Shown: piece after piece, positions 45,921-53,976 of the stretch
Layout: each line of letters starts with the position of its first letter
How positions within the stretch are numbered: position 1 is the stretch's first letter
Assembly: GCF_006716185.1 (NCBI RefSeq)
Contig: NZ_VFOP01000001.1
Span: forward strand, 2,976,001-3,040,000
Direction of reading: 5' to 3'
Source: Ornithinicoccus hortensis
Lineage (GTDB): Bacteria; Actinomycetota; Actinomycetes; Actinomycetales; Dermatophilaceae
Length of the DNA stretch: 64,000 bases
Made by a program: the position numbers and the translations under genes
Notes under the pieces: model-generated
What the model saw: only the letters and a program-made list of their open reading frames with translations
Told to the model about the DNA's origin: nothing
The model's database searches: none

Positions 45921-48083
45921 TCAGAACCGCCGGCGCGAGACCGTGCCCGCGAGCCGTCGCGCGGACCGCCAGGTGAGCAGCTCCTCGAGCATCACCGGGC
46001 TGCCGTCGGGTCCGGCCAGCGGCACCCGCCAGTTGGGGTACTCCTCGTCGGTGCCGGGCTGGTTGATGGTGCGCTTGTCCTGCGCCAGGTCGGACACCGA
46101 GACCCCGACCAGCAGGGCGGGGGTCCAGGTCAGGAACCGGTGCAGCGCCTCGATCTGCTCGGGCACGCCCGCGCCCTCGCGCAGCAGCCCCTTCCCGCGC
46201 AGCATCGCGAGCACCTCCTCCCGGGCGGCCTCGTCCTCGGCGGTCTCCACCTCCAGGTCCCGGGTGAGCAGCCCCAGGGACTGGCGCACCCGGATGTGCT
46301 CCCCCGTGAGGTAGCCCGCCGTCGGCGGCAGGTCGTGGGTGGTCACGGTGGCCAGGCACAGCTCCCGGTAGCGCTCCGGTCCGAGCGGCCCGTGCTCGTC
46401 CCGCTCGAACCACAGGATCGAGGTGCCCAGGATCCCCCGCTCCCGCAGGTAGTCCCGCACCCACGGCTCGACGGTGCCCAGGTCCTCCCCGATGATGACG
46501 GCGCCGGCCCGGTGCGCCTCGAGCATCAGGATGCCGACCAGCGCGTCGTGGTCGAACCGGACGTAGGTGCCCTCGTCAGCCTCCAGTCCCTCCGGGATCC
46601 ACCAGAGCCGGAACAGGCCGATGATGTGGTCCACCCGCAGCCCACCCGCGTCCCGCAAAGCCGCGCGCACCATCTCCCGGTACGGCGCGTAACCGACCTC
46701 GGCGAGCCGGTCCGGCCGCCAGGGCGGCTGGCTCCAGTTCTGGCCGCGCTGGTTGTACTGGTCCGGCGGCGCACCCACGGTCACGCCGCGGGCCAGCACG
46801 TCCCCGAGGGACCAGGTGTCGGCGCCGTCGGGGTGCACGCCGACCGCGAGGTCGTGGATCACGCCCAGGGCCATCCCGGTGGAGCGCAGGTCGCGCTGCA
46901 CGGTGGCCAGCTGCTCGGCGAGCACCCACTGCAGCCACTGCTGGAAGCCGACCTCGTCGGCCAGCTCCTCCCGCGCGGCCAGCACGGCCTCGGAGCGGGG
47001 GTCCTGCAGCTCCTCGGGCCATTCCCGCCACACCTGGCCGTGCGTCCTGACCAGGGCTGCCCAGGTCGCGAAGTCGACCAGCCCCTGCCCCTCCCGCTCG
47101 CAGAACGCCTGGTAGGCACGCTCCCGGCGCAGCGACCGGGGCTGGCGGTAGACCATCCGCAGCGCCGGCTCCTTGCTCCCCCAGACGGCGTCCCGGTCCA
47201 GGTGGTCCAGGTCCAGGTAGCGGCGCGCGTCGTCGGCGTGCCACTCCACCAGCTGGCGCTCGGCCGCGGACAGGTAGCCCACCTCGGGCACGTCCTCCAC
47301 CCGGATGTAGATCGGGTTCACGAACCGCCGGGTGGTCGGCAGGTAGGGCGAGGGCTCCATCGGCGCCGTCGGCTCGGCGGCGTGCAGCGGGTTGACCAGG
47401 ATGAAGTCGGCGCCCTGCCCCGCCGCCCAGGCGCCCGCGTCGGCCAGGTCCCCGAGGTCCCCGGTGCCCCACGAGCGGCGCGAGCGCATCGCGTACAACT
47501 GGGTCATCAGCCCCCACCGCTGGGCCTCCTCGCCGGGCTCGGCCGCGGGCGGCTCCAACCGGGCCGGGGCGAGGGCGAGCGGCATCCGGTGGGTCCCGAA
47601 GGTGCCCTCGACCACGACCTCGTGCCAGCCGAGCGGCACCGACGCGGGGATCAGTAGCATCCCCTCGGTGAGGGTCCGTCCCCCGACCTCGCGGGGCGTG
47701 ACATGGTGCTCGGCCAGCCCCAGCTCCATCGTCTCGCCGGTCTCCAGGTGGAGCGTGGCGGCATACCGGGCACCGTCCGGGACGTGCACGGGGACTCTCT
47801 GCTCCTGGCCCGCCGTCCGCACCAGGACGTGCGGGAGGACCTGCTCCCACTCCGTCTCCCCCCGCGCCGCGAGTGACGCGCGGACGTCGGCGTCGGTCTC
47901 GGCCGACACCCCCAGGGCGCCCAGGACGGTCCGGATCGTGTGGTCCCCGACGTCGGTGTGGACCCCCTGCCAGTCCCAGAACTCGGTGGCGACCCCGTGG
48001 GCATGGGCCAGCTCGATCAACTCGGCAGTGGGCTCGGGCACGGACGCGGCCTTTCCGGGACGGGGTGGGTGTGTCGCGGGCAC
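45921..48083 (-). CDS. malQ: 4-alpha-glucanotransferase (amylomaltase, GH77)
   Basis: Transfers alpha-1,4-glucan segments in maltodextrin and glycogen use. It has up to 720 residues. An N-terminal MalQ-type beta domain precedes the GH77 barrel: YAMRSRRSWGTGDLGDLAD, GGLRVDHIIGLFRLWWIP (with the nucleophile Asp), IIGEDLGTVEP (Glu acid) and THDLPPTAGYL. The start is GTG at 48083 or possibly GTG at 48041 (MPEPTAEL), which is a cleaner start. It is divergent from mscS, with 40 bp between. An alpha-glucosidase lies 8 kb away, suggesting a local alpha-glucan function. Confidence 0.94.
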   Translation of the reverse strand: MPATHPPRPGKAASVPEPTAELIELAHAHGVATEFWDWQGVHTDVGDHTIRTVLGALGVSAETDADVRASLAARGETEWEQVLPHVLVRTAGQEQRVPVHVPDGARYAATLHLETGETMELGLAEHHVTPREVGGRTLTEGMLLIPASVPLGWHEVVVEGTFGTHRMPLALAPARLEPPAAEPGEEAQRWGLMTQLYAMRSRRSWGTGDLGDLADAGAWAAGQGADFILVNPLHAAEPTAPMEPSPYLPTTRRFVNPIYIRVEDVPEVGYLSAAERQLVEWHADDARRYLDLDHLDRDAVWGSKEPALRMVYRQPRSLRRERAYQAFCEREGQGLVDFATWAALVRTHGQVWREWPEELQDPRSEAVLAAREELADEVGFQQWLQWVLAEQLATVQRDLRSTGMALGVIHDLAVGVHPDGADTWSLGDVLARGVTVGAPPDQYNQRGQNWSQPPWRPDRLAEVGYAPYREMVRAALRDAGGLRVDHIIGLFRLWWIPEGLEADEGTYVRFDHDALVGILMLEAHRAGAVIIGEDLGTVEPWVRDYLRERGILGTSILWFERDEHGPLGPERYRELCLATVTTHDLPPTAGYLTGEHIRVRQSLGLLTRDLEVETAEDEAAREEVLAMLRGKGLLREGAGVPEQIEALHRFLTWTPALLVGVSVSDLAQDKRTINQPGTDEEYPNWRVPLAGPDGSPVMLEELLTWRSARRLAGTVSRRRF

Positions 48084-48123
48084 AGTCTGTCAGCCGGGGG
48101 GCCGCACTGCGACAATGGCCCGT

Positions 48124-49020
48124 ATGCCGTTCCGCACCTGGGAAGAATTCGGCGCGTGGCTGCTGGGCGCCCCGCTCCGGGTCCTGCTCATCCTCCTGAT
48201 CGCCCTCCTCGTCCGTTGGCTCCTGTTCCGGGCCATCCGACAGGTCGAGGAGAGCGCCATGGAGAAGGTGGACAGCCGCCGGCTCAGCAAGGTGGACCAG
48301 GTGTGGGCCGGGGTCACCGGCACCGACCTGGAGCGGCGCAAACAGCGCACGCTGACCCTCGGGTCGCTGCTGCGCAGCATCTCCACCCTGATCATCTTCA
48401 CGATCGCGCTGCTCACCATCCTCGCCGAGTTCGGGGTCCCGCTCGGCCCGATGCTGGCCTCTGCCGGCGTCGGCGGCGTCGCCCTCGGCTTCGGCGCCCA
48501 GTCGTTGGTCAAGGACTTCCTGTCCGGCATCTTCATGATCATCGAGGACCAGTACGGCGTCGGCGACGTCGTCGACACCGGGGAGGCCGTCGGCACGGTC
48601 GAGGAGGTCGGGCTGCGGATCACCCGGCTCCGGGACGCCCAGGGCGTCGTCTGGTTCATCCGCAACGGCGAGATCGTCCGGATCGGCAACCAGAGCCAGG
48701 GCTGGGCCGTCGCCACGGTCGACCTCCCGGTCGCAGCGACCACCGAACCCGCCGACGCGCTCCCCGTGCTGCGCCGGGTGGCCGAGCAGATGTATGCCGA
48801 CCAGGACTGGGCCGACAAGCTCATGGAGGCCCCGTCGGTCGCGGGGGTCGAGTCCGTCACGGCCGGCACGATGACGCTGCGGATGTTCGTCAAGACCCTG
48901 CCCGGCGAGCAATGGGCCACCTCCCGGGCGCTCCGGGCCCGGGCCCTGGCCGCGCTCAAGGCCGAGGGCATCAAGGAGCCCGGCTACGGCCTCTACGGCC
49001 CGCAGCCACCGGAGGGTTAG
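48124..49020 (+). CDS. MscS-family mechanosensitive ion channel
   Basis: Small-conductance mechanosensitive channel that releases solutes on osmotic downshock. It has 298 residues: two to three hydrophobic segments (about 15-35, 80-105 and the pore helix around 110-130), then the MscS beta domain. The pore helix reads ASAGVGGVALGFGAQSLVKDF and is followed by IEDQYGVGDVV. ATG at 48124 lies inside a GTATGCC heptamer. Its stop overlaps the end of the convergent MFS gene by 4 bp. Confidence 0.92.
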   Translation: MPFRTWEEFGAWLLGAPLRVLLILLIALLVRWLLFRAIRQVEESAMEKVDSRRLSKVDQVWAGVTGTDLERRKQRTLTLGSLLRSISTLIIFTIALLTILAEFGVPLGPMLASAGVGGVALGFGAQSLVKDFLSGIFMIIEDQYGVGDVVDTGEAVGTVEEVGLRITRLRDAQGVVWFIRNGEIVRIGNQSQGWAVATVDLPVAATTEPADALPVLRRVAEQMYADQDWADKLMEAPSVAGVESVTAGTMTLRMFVKTLPGEQWATSRALRARALAALKAEGIKEPGYGLYGPQPPEG

Positions 49021-50243
49021 CCCGGGCTCGGGACGTCCCGACGCGGCAGGAGCAGCATCCCCGCCAGCACGCCGACGGCGGTGCCGACGACCAGCAGCCG
49101 GTAGTCCACGAGGGCGAGCGCCGCGGCGCCGCCCAGGGTGAACAGGGTCTGTGGGAGGTTGATGGCGACATTGGTCGCCGCGGAGGTGCGGCCCTGGAGC
49201 CGGGGTGGGGTGAGCCGCTGCCGCAGCGTCACGAAGGCCACGACCGCCCAGGTGACCGCGCCCCCGCCCACGGCGAGGCCGATGACGACGGCGGTCAGGC
49301 TGCTGCCCGCGAGCGGCACCATCCCGAGCGCGAGACCGGTCATGCCGAGCGCGATCACCCGGGTCTCTCCCCACCGGTGGATCGCCCAGGCCGCGCTGAG
49401 ACCGGCCACCACCGCACCGATCCCCTGGATGCTCACCAGCGGCCCCAGGGCCGAGGCGGGCAGCCCGAGCCCCTGCTCGATGACCGGGAAGACGGCGACG
49501 TTGACCAGTCCGGTGGCGCCGAAGCCGATCGCGACCACCAGGGTGAGCCGGCCCAGCGGCGAGGTGCCGGCCAGATGCCGGAAGCCGGCCGTGAGCTCCT
49601 GCCAGTAGGTGCCGCGCAGGGTGGCGTCCTCGGTCGGCGACTCAACCACTCGCACGGCCACGAGGAGGCCGGCCGCGGCCAGGAAGGACAGGGCGGTGAG
49701 GCCGACGACGGCCTCGGGCCCGAACAGCGCGTACAACGCCGTGCCCAGCAGCGGGGACACCAGCCGCAGCGACTGGTCGATGGCCGAGAGCAGCCCGTTG
49801 CCGGAGGCCAGGTCCTCGTCGGGCAGCAGGTCGCGCAGCAGGCCGGACTGGGCCGAGGCCGTGAGGTAGCCGACCGTCGCGTAGGCCAGCACCACGGCAT
49901 ACACCAACCACACCCGCTCGGCGGAGTCGACGAGCAGCAGCAGGCAGACCAGCACGGCGATGGCCAGGTTGGCGGTGGCCATCAGGCGGCGCCGGGAGAC
50001 CCGGTCGACCAGCTGCCCGAGGAAGGGCGCGGCCAGCGAGGGCAGGCCGAGGGTGGCGAAGACCAGCGCGGCGGCGCTGTCGGACCCGGTCAGCTCCTTG
50101 ACCCACACGGCGGCCATCAGGAAGAGCGCGCTGTCCGCCAGGTTCGTGAACACCCAGGCCCCGGTGAGCATCCGGAACCCCGTGTGCTGCCATGCCCGCG
50201 GCATCCGGCGCCTCGGCGGGGGCGGGGCCAGGGTCTCAGGCAC
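49017..50243 (-). CDS. MFS transporter co-transcribed with an ArsR-type regulator
   Basis: A 408-residue major facilitator, about twelve hydrophobic segments, of the DHA3-like exporter kind. It has the loop motif GQLVDRVSRRRLMA between helices 2 and 3 and SAIDQSLRLVSPLLGTAL. Possible substrates are drugs or toxic compounds; none can be read. The GTG at 50243 overlaps the stop of the ArsR gene by 8 bp, so the regulator and exporter are coupled, a pattern of ligand-induced efflux. Two MFS genes in this window share this general type (see 55694). Confidence 0.88.
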   Translation of the reverse strand: MPETLAPPPPRRRMPRAWQHTGFRMLTGAWVFTNLADSALFLMAAVWVKELTGSDSAAALVFATLGLPSLAAPFLGQLVDRVSRRRLMATANLAIAVLVCLLLLVDSAERVWLVYAVVLAYATVGYLTASAQSGLLRDLLPDEDLASGNGLLSAIDQSLRLVSPLLGTALYALFGPEAVVGLTALSFLAAAGLLVAVRVVESPTEDATLRGTYWQELTAGFRHLAGTSPLGRLTLVVAIGFGATGLVNVAVFPVIEQGLGLPASALGPLVSIQGIGAVVAGLSAAWAIHRWGETRVIALGMTGLALGMVPLAGSSLTAVVIGLAVGGGAVTWAVVAFVTLRQRLTPPRLQGRTSAATNVAINLPQTLFTLGGAAALALVDYRLLVVGTAVGVLAGMLLLPRRDVPSPG

Positions 50244-50847
50244 CGCCCGCCCCGTCCTCGTCGCTGCCCGCCGGGTCGACGGTGACCACCCCGAACAGGC
50301 GCCCCTGCCGGGCCCCCGGGGGACGCTGCGCGGGATCACCGGACCGGCCGCCGAACCGGGCGACCAGCTCCCGCAGGTCCCGGCTGAACTCGGCCATCTC
50401 CTCGGCGGTGGCCCAGAACGAAGTCGAGGTCACCGTGGAGGCCTGCACCCAGGCGTCGTCTTCCCGGTCCAGCCGGGCCAGGCTCGCCTTGATCCGCTCG
50501 CACTCGCGCTGCACCTGCAGGGCGGCCACCTGCCCCACCGCCGGGTAGGAGGCCGGCTTGTCCGGCGCCGGCCGCAGCTCGTAGCCCGAGGCGTGGACCA
50601 GGCGCCACGGCTTTTCCCGGCCGCGCCGCTCGGCACGCTCGACGAAGCCGTACTTCTCCAGCATCCGCAGGTGGAAGGAGCAGCTGGCCACCGACTCCCC
50701 CAGGTGCGCCGCGCACTCGGTCGCGGTCGCCCGCTCCACCTCGCCGAGCCAGTCGAGCAGGTCCAGGCGCAGCGGGTGGGCCAGGGCGCGGATGCGCTCG
50801 ACGTCGGAGATCGGTTCGTCGGTGTGCGGCTCGGCCATGGCCGCCAT
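50236..50847 (-). CDS. ArsR-type winged-helix regulator
   Basis: A 203-residue DNA-binding protein. The winged helix-turn-helix (residues 15-80) reads IRALAHPLRLDLLDWLGEVERATATECAAHLGES, with the recognition helix SVASCSFHLRMLEKYGFVER, as in HTH_20/ArsR proteins. The C-terminal 110 residues form a helical part with no metal-binding Cys set, so a small organic ligand is more likely than a metal. The start is ATG 50847 or ATG 50838. A 30-bp palindrome directly upstream is the expected operator, so it should repress itself and the coupled MFS exporter. Confidence 0.85.
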   Translation of the reverse strand: MAAMAEPHTDEPISDVERIRALAHPLRLDLLDWLGEVERATATECAAHLGESVASCSFHLRMLEKYGFVERAERRGREKPWRLVHASGYELRPAPDKPASYPAVGQVAALQVQRECERIKASLARLDREDDAWVQASTVTSTSFWATAEEMAEFSRDLRELVARFGGRSGDPAQRPPGARQGRLFGVVTVDPAGSDEDGAGGA

Positions 50848-50856
50848 CCTACGATC

Positions 50857-50886
50857 CTAAAGAACTCTTGCGCAAGATATCTTTAG
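50857..50886. promoter_or_regulatory. Operator palindrome of the ArsR/MFS operon
   Basis: CTAAAGA (50857-50863) and TCTTTAG (50880-50886) flank a perfect central palindrome CTTGCGCAAG (50867-50876... within CTCTTGCGCAAGATA). The whole 30-bp site is symmetrical except for three bases on each side, and it is the only AT-rich DNA near the start at 50847. It overlaps the promoter region. Confidence 0.75.
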
Positions 50887-50930
50887 TATGCCGTGCATGG
50901 TCCCCTCCGCCGTTTTGAGACACTGGCCCG

Positions 50931-51332
50931 GTGACTGAGCAGAGCGCCCCCGAGGAGTTGACCTACTACGAGCGGGTCGGTGGACACGAGACGTTCGTCA
51001 AGCTCGTCCACGAGTTCTATCTGGGTGTGGCCGGCGATCCCCCGCTCCGGGAGATGTACCCCGAGGAGGACCTCGGGCCCGCCGAGGTGCGGCTGCGGAT
51101 GTTCCTCGAGCAGTACTGGGGCGGCCCGAAGACCTACTCGGAGACCCGTGGCCACCCGCGGCTGCGGATGCGCCACTTCCCCTACCGGATCACCCCGACC
51201 CAGCGGGATCGCTGGCTGCACCACATGAACGCCGCCATCGACACGCTCGACCTCGCGCCGATGGACGAGGAGCTGATGCGCGGCTACATGGCCCACGCGG
51301 CGCACTTCATGATCAACGCCGAGGACGAGTGA
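50931..51332 (+). CDS. glbO: Group II truncated haemoglobin
   Basis: Oxygen-binding haem protein of the TrHbO class. It has 133 residues: the short globin with TYYERVGGHETFVKLVHEFYLG (phenylalanine and tyrosine at the distal/B-helix positions), MFLEQYWGGPKTYSETRGHPRLRMRHFPY and the G-helix RWLHHM with Trp(G8). The proximal His is in HPRLRMRH. GTG at 50931 is the start. It lies between the ArsR gene and a TetR regulator; the same type of gene lies in this neighbourhood in M. tuberculosis (glbO). Confidence 0.95.
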   Translation: MTEQSAPEELTYYERVGGHETFVKLVHEFYLGVAGDPPLREMYPEEDLGPAEVRLRMFLEQYWGGPKTYSETRGHPRLRMRHFPYRITPTQRDRWLHHMNAAIDTLDLAPMDEELMRGYMAHAAHFMINAEDE

Positions 51333-51341
51333 GCTGGTCTT

Positions 51342-52115
51342 CTACGAACTGGTGGTCGAGGACTGATCCCCCGCGTCGAACCGCGCGGCGAGGCCGCGGA
51401 TCAGCAGGTCGAGGCCGAAGTCGTACTCGGACTCGATCCCGGCCGACTCCTCGTCGAGCGGCCCCCCGACATACCCGCCCGAGAGGAACAGCGGGCCCGC
51501 GAAGGGCAGCCGCTCGGCCGTGATCACCTCGCCCAGCTCGGCCATCGCCTCGGGACCGAACTCCAGCTCCTCCTGGCCGGCGAGGTCCCGCTCCAGCGTC
51601 GCGAACGCCGAGATGTAGGAGCTCACCGCGAGGATGAGGGAGATCTTGTCCTGGTCGGTCAGGGGTAGCGACCGGACGGCAGCCAGTCCCTCGTCGACGA
51701 TGACCACCGAGGCCGGCAGCAGCACCGAGGTCGGCCCCCGGGTGATCTCCAGGATCCACGGGTGGGCGCGGTACATCTGCCGCAGCGTGTCGGCCCAGGC
51801 GCGCAGGCCCACCCGCCAGTCCTCGTGGGCCACCGGCCGCCGCTCCGGGAGCAGCGACTCGGAGCCGATCATCAGCAGGAACAGCTCGTCCTTGTTCGCC
51901 ACGTAGCGGTAGAGGGACATCGTGGTGAAGCCGAGCGACTCGGCCAGCCGTTGCATCGTGACCGCGGACAGGCCGTGCTCGTCGGCGATCTCGATCGCGC
52001 GCGCGACGATCTTCTCGTGGGTCAGCCCCCGCCGCGGCCCGCTCTGCGGCTGCACGTGGGTGCCCCACGCGATGGCCACCGCGCGGGGCAGGCCGCTGTC
52101 CGTCTTGTCCACCAT
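51342..52115 (-). CDS. TetR-family regulator of a divergent ABC-2 exporter
   Basis: A 257-residue repressor. The helix-turn-helix is near residues 35-75: IVARAIEIADEHGLSAVTMQRLAESLGF then TTMSLYRYVANKDEL. The C-terminal part matches the tetracycline-repressor-like C-terminal domain (TetR_C). The start ATG at 52115 is preferred over longer frames because the upstream segment holds operator palindromes. It is divergent from an ABC ATPase/permease pair, so it probably represses them and responds to the exported compound. Confidence 0.88.
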   Translation of the reverse strand: MVDKTDSGLPRAVAIAWGTHVQPQSGPRRGLTHEKIVARAIEIADEHGLSAVTMQRLAESLGFTTMSLYRYVANKDELFLLMIGSESLLPERRPVAHEDWRVGLRAWADTLRQMYRAHPWILEITRGPTSVLLPASVVIVDEGLAAVRSLPLTDQDKISLILAVSSYISAFATLERDLAGQEELEFGPEAMAELGEVITAERLPFAGPLFLSGGYVGGPLDEESAGIESEYDFGLDLLIRGLAARFDAGDQSSTTSS

Positions 52116-52144
52116 GCGTCCACTGTAGGCGGCTCGGACAATAC

Positions 52145-52195
52145 TGTGTACGTCACACTCTGTGTATGCCATACTCTGTTTATGTCATACACAGA
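52145..52195. promoter_or_regulatory. Array of palindromic operators between the TetR and ABC genes
   Basis: Three related palindromes are spaced 16-18 bp apart: TGTGTACGTCACA (52145-52157), GTATGCCATAC (52164-52174) and TTATGTCATAC (52180-52190). The last overlaps the ATG at 52182. A further perfect 10-bp inverted repeat TCTGTGTATG/CATACACAGA frames the last two (52159-52168 and 52186-52195). This suits cooperative TetR binding over the promoter and start of the exporter gene. Confidence 0.7.
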
Positions 52196-53120
52196 TAACC
52201 CCGTCATCGAGCTCGAGGGCGTCACCAAGCAGTACGGCGCCACCCCGGTCCTCACCGGCATCGACCTGACCCTGGCCCCCGGCGTGCACGCCCTGCTCGG
52301 CCCGAACGGCGCGGGCAAGACCACCCTGGTCAACATCCTCACCACCCTGGTCCCGCCGGACTCGGGCACGGTGTGCATCCTCGGGATGGACACCCGCACC
52401 CGGGGCGCCGACATCCGGCGCCGGATCAGCGTCACCGGGCAGTTCGCCGCCGTCGACGACGTCCTCACCGGGCAGGAGAACCTGGTGATGATGGGTCGCC
52501 TGCTCGGCCTGCCCGCCTCTCGCGCCCGGGTCCGGGCCCGGGAGCTGCTCGACCGCTTCGACCTCGCGGCCGCCGCCGGCCGGCGGGTCGCGACCTACTC
52601 CGGCGGTATGCGTCGCCGCCTCGACCTGGCGGTGAGCCTGATCTGGCCGCCGGAGGTGCTCTTCCTGGACGAGCCCACCACGGGCCTGGACACCCGCAGC
52701 CGGTTGGTGCTGTGGCAGCAGATCCGCGAACTGGCCGGCGAGGGGACGACCGTCTTCCTCACCACGCAGTACCTGGAGGAGGCCGACCAGCTCGCCCAGC
52801 AGATCGCCGTGCTGGACCAGGGGCTGATCGTGGCCCAGGGCAGCGCCAGCCACCTCAAGGGGCTGGTCGGCCGCGAGGTCGTGCGCGTCCTCGACGCCGA
52901 CGGAGCAGCGGTGCGCGAGGTCCCGACCGACGGGTCGGCCGGCGACCTGGCCCGGATCAGCGCCGAGGCCGCGGCGCAGCTGCCCGGGGCCCGCGTCGAG
53001 GTGCATCGCCCCACCCTGGACGACGCCTTCCTCAAGCTCACCGGACGCCGGACGGTGCCCGACGACGACGGTGCCGCAGACCGGGGCCACGAGCTGGCCG
53101 GGGCGGGGGTGGCCCGGTGA
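52182..53120 (+). CDS. ABC exporter ATPase, DrrA type
   Basis: ATPase subunit of an ABC-2 type exporter. It has 312 residues with Walker A GPNGAGKTT (about 45-53), Q-loop region VTGQFAAVDDVLTG, signature YSGGMRRRLDLA, Walker B EVLFLDEPTTGLD and the H-loop. The C-terminal extension after residue 220 resembles DrrA-like subunits. ATG at 52182 lies inside an operator palindrome. The permease gene overlaps its stop by 4 bp. Drug or antibiotic export is likely. Confidence 0.94.
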   Translation: MSYTDNPVIELEGVTKQYGATPVLTGIDLTLAPGVHALLGPNGAGKTTLVNILTTLVPPDSGTVCILGMDTRTRGADIRRRISVTGQFAAVDDVLTGQENLVMMGRLLGLPASRARVRARELLDRFDLAAAAGRRVATYSGGMRRRLDLAVSLIWPPEVLFLDEPTTGLDTRSRLVLWQQIRELAGEGTTVFLTTQYLEEADQLAQQIAVLDQGLIVAQGSASHLKGLVGREVVRVLDADGAAVREVPTDGSAGDLARISAEAAAQLPGARVEVHRPTLDDAFLKLTGRRTVPDDDGAADRGHELAGAGVAR

Positions 53121-53920
53121 GCACCACGATCCTCACCGTCGCGCCGGCCCCCGGGTCGGGCCCGCTGACCGCCTCCCGCGTCTTCGTGGGTCGTGCCGTG
53201 CGGCACAGCCTGCGGGACGTCGAGGCGATGCTGATGGCCGTCATCCTGCCGGTGATGCTCATGCTGATGTTCACCTACGTCTTCGGCGGCGCCATGGCAC
53301 CCTCCGGGGCGTATGCCGACTACCTGGACTACATCGTGCCCGGGATCGTGCTCACCTGCGCCGGGTTCGGCGCGGCCGCCACCGCCGTCGGGGTGAGCCA
53401 GGACCTGACGACCGGGACGATCAACCGGCTGCGCACCATGCCGCTGCCCAGCGCCACGGTGCTGGTGGGGCACACCGTCGCCAGCCTGGCCCGCAACCTG
53501 CTCGCCACCGCGGTGGTGCTGCTCGTGGCCGTCGCGATCGGCTTCCGCCCGGACGCCGGCCCCGCCCAGTGGCTGGGCGCCGTCGGCCTGCTCGCCTTCT
53601 ACATCCTGGCGATCACCGCGGTCTTCGCCATGCTCGGGCTGGTCGCGCACTCCCCGGAAGCGGCCAACGGCTACGGCTTCGTCCTGCTGTTCCTGCCCTA
53701 CGTCTCCAGCGCGTTCGTGCCGGTCGCCGGCATGCCGGGCTGGCTGCAGGGGTTCGCCGGCCACCAGCCGATCACCCCCGTGGTCGAGGCGACGCGGGCC
53801 CTGCTGGCCGGGGCCTCCCCCGGATCCGACGCGCTCGTGGCGGTGGCCTGGTGCACCGGGATCGTCGTCCTCGCGGTGGCGCTCACGGCATACCTGTTCC
53901 CCCGACGGGTGGCCCGCTGA
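53117..53920 (+). CDS. ABC-2 type permease, DrrB type
   Basis: Membrane subunit partnered with the upstream ATPase. It has 267 residues with six hydrophobic segments, the first in MAVILPVMLMLMFTYVFGGAM, and the ABC-2 signature LPYVSSAFVPVAGMPGWLQGFAGHQPITPVVEATRALL split over the last third. GTG at 53117 overlaps the ATPase stop. A hairpin GCCCGC-TGA-GCGGGC spans its own stop codon and may end the transcript. Confidence 0.93.
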   Translation: MSTTILTVAPAPGSGPLTASRVFVGRAVRHSLRDVEAMLMAVILPVMLMLMFTYVFGGAMAPSGAYADYLDYIVPGIVLTCAGFGAAATAVGVSQDLTTGTINRLRTMPLPSATVLVGHTVASLARNLLATAVVLLVAVAIGFRPDAGPAQWLGAVGLLAFYILAITAVFAMLGLVAHSPEAANGYGFVLLFLPYVSSAFVPVAGMPGWLQGFAGHQPITPVVEATRALLAGASPGSDALVAVAWCTGIVVLAVALTAYLFPRRVAR

Positions 53921-53926
53921 GCGGGC
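53912..53926 (+). terminator. Small hairpin across the stop codon of the ABC permease gene
   Basis: GCCCGC (53912-53917), loop TGA (the stop codon), GCGGGC (53921-53926). The stem is six GC pairs, without a U-run, so termination is only possible. Confidence 0.35.
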
Positions 53927-53976
53927 GTCCCGCGCCGATTTCGGACATCGGCCGCGCTCGCCCACAATGGTCCCCC

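Noticed and set aside
46576-49374. Long minus-strand frame across malQ and mscS
   Set aside because: It spans the divergent promoter gap and gives no protein-like sequence.
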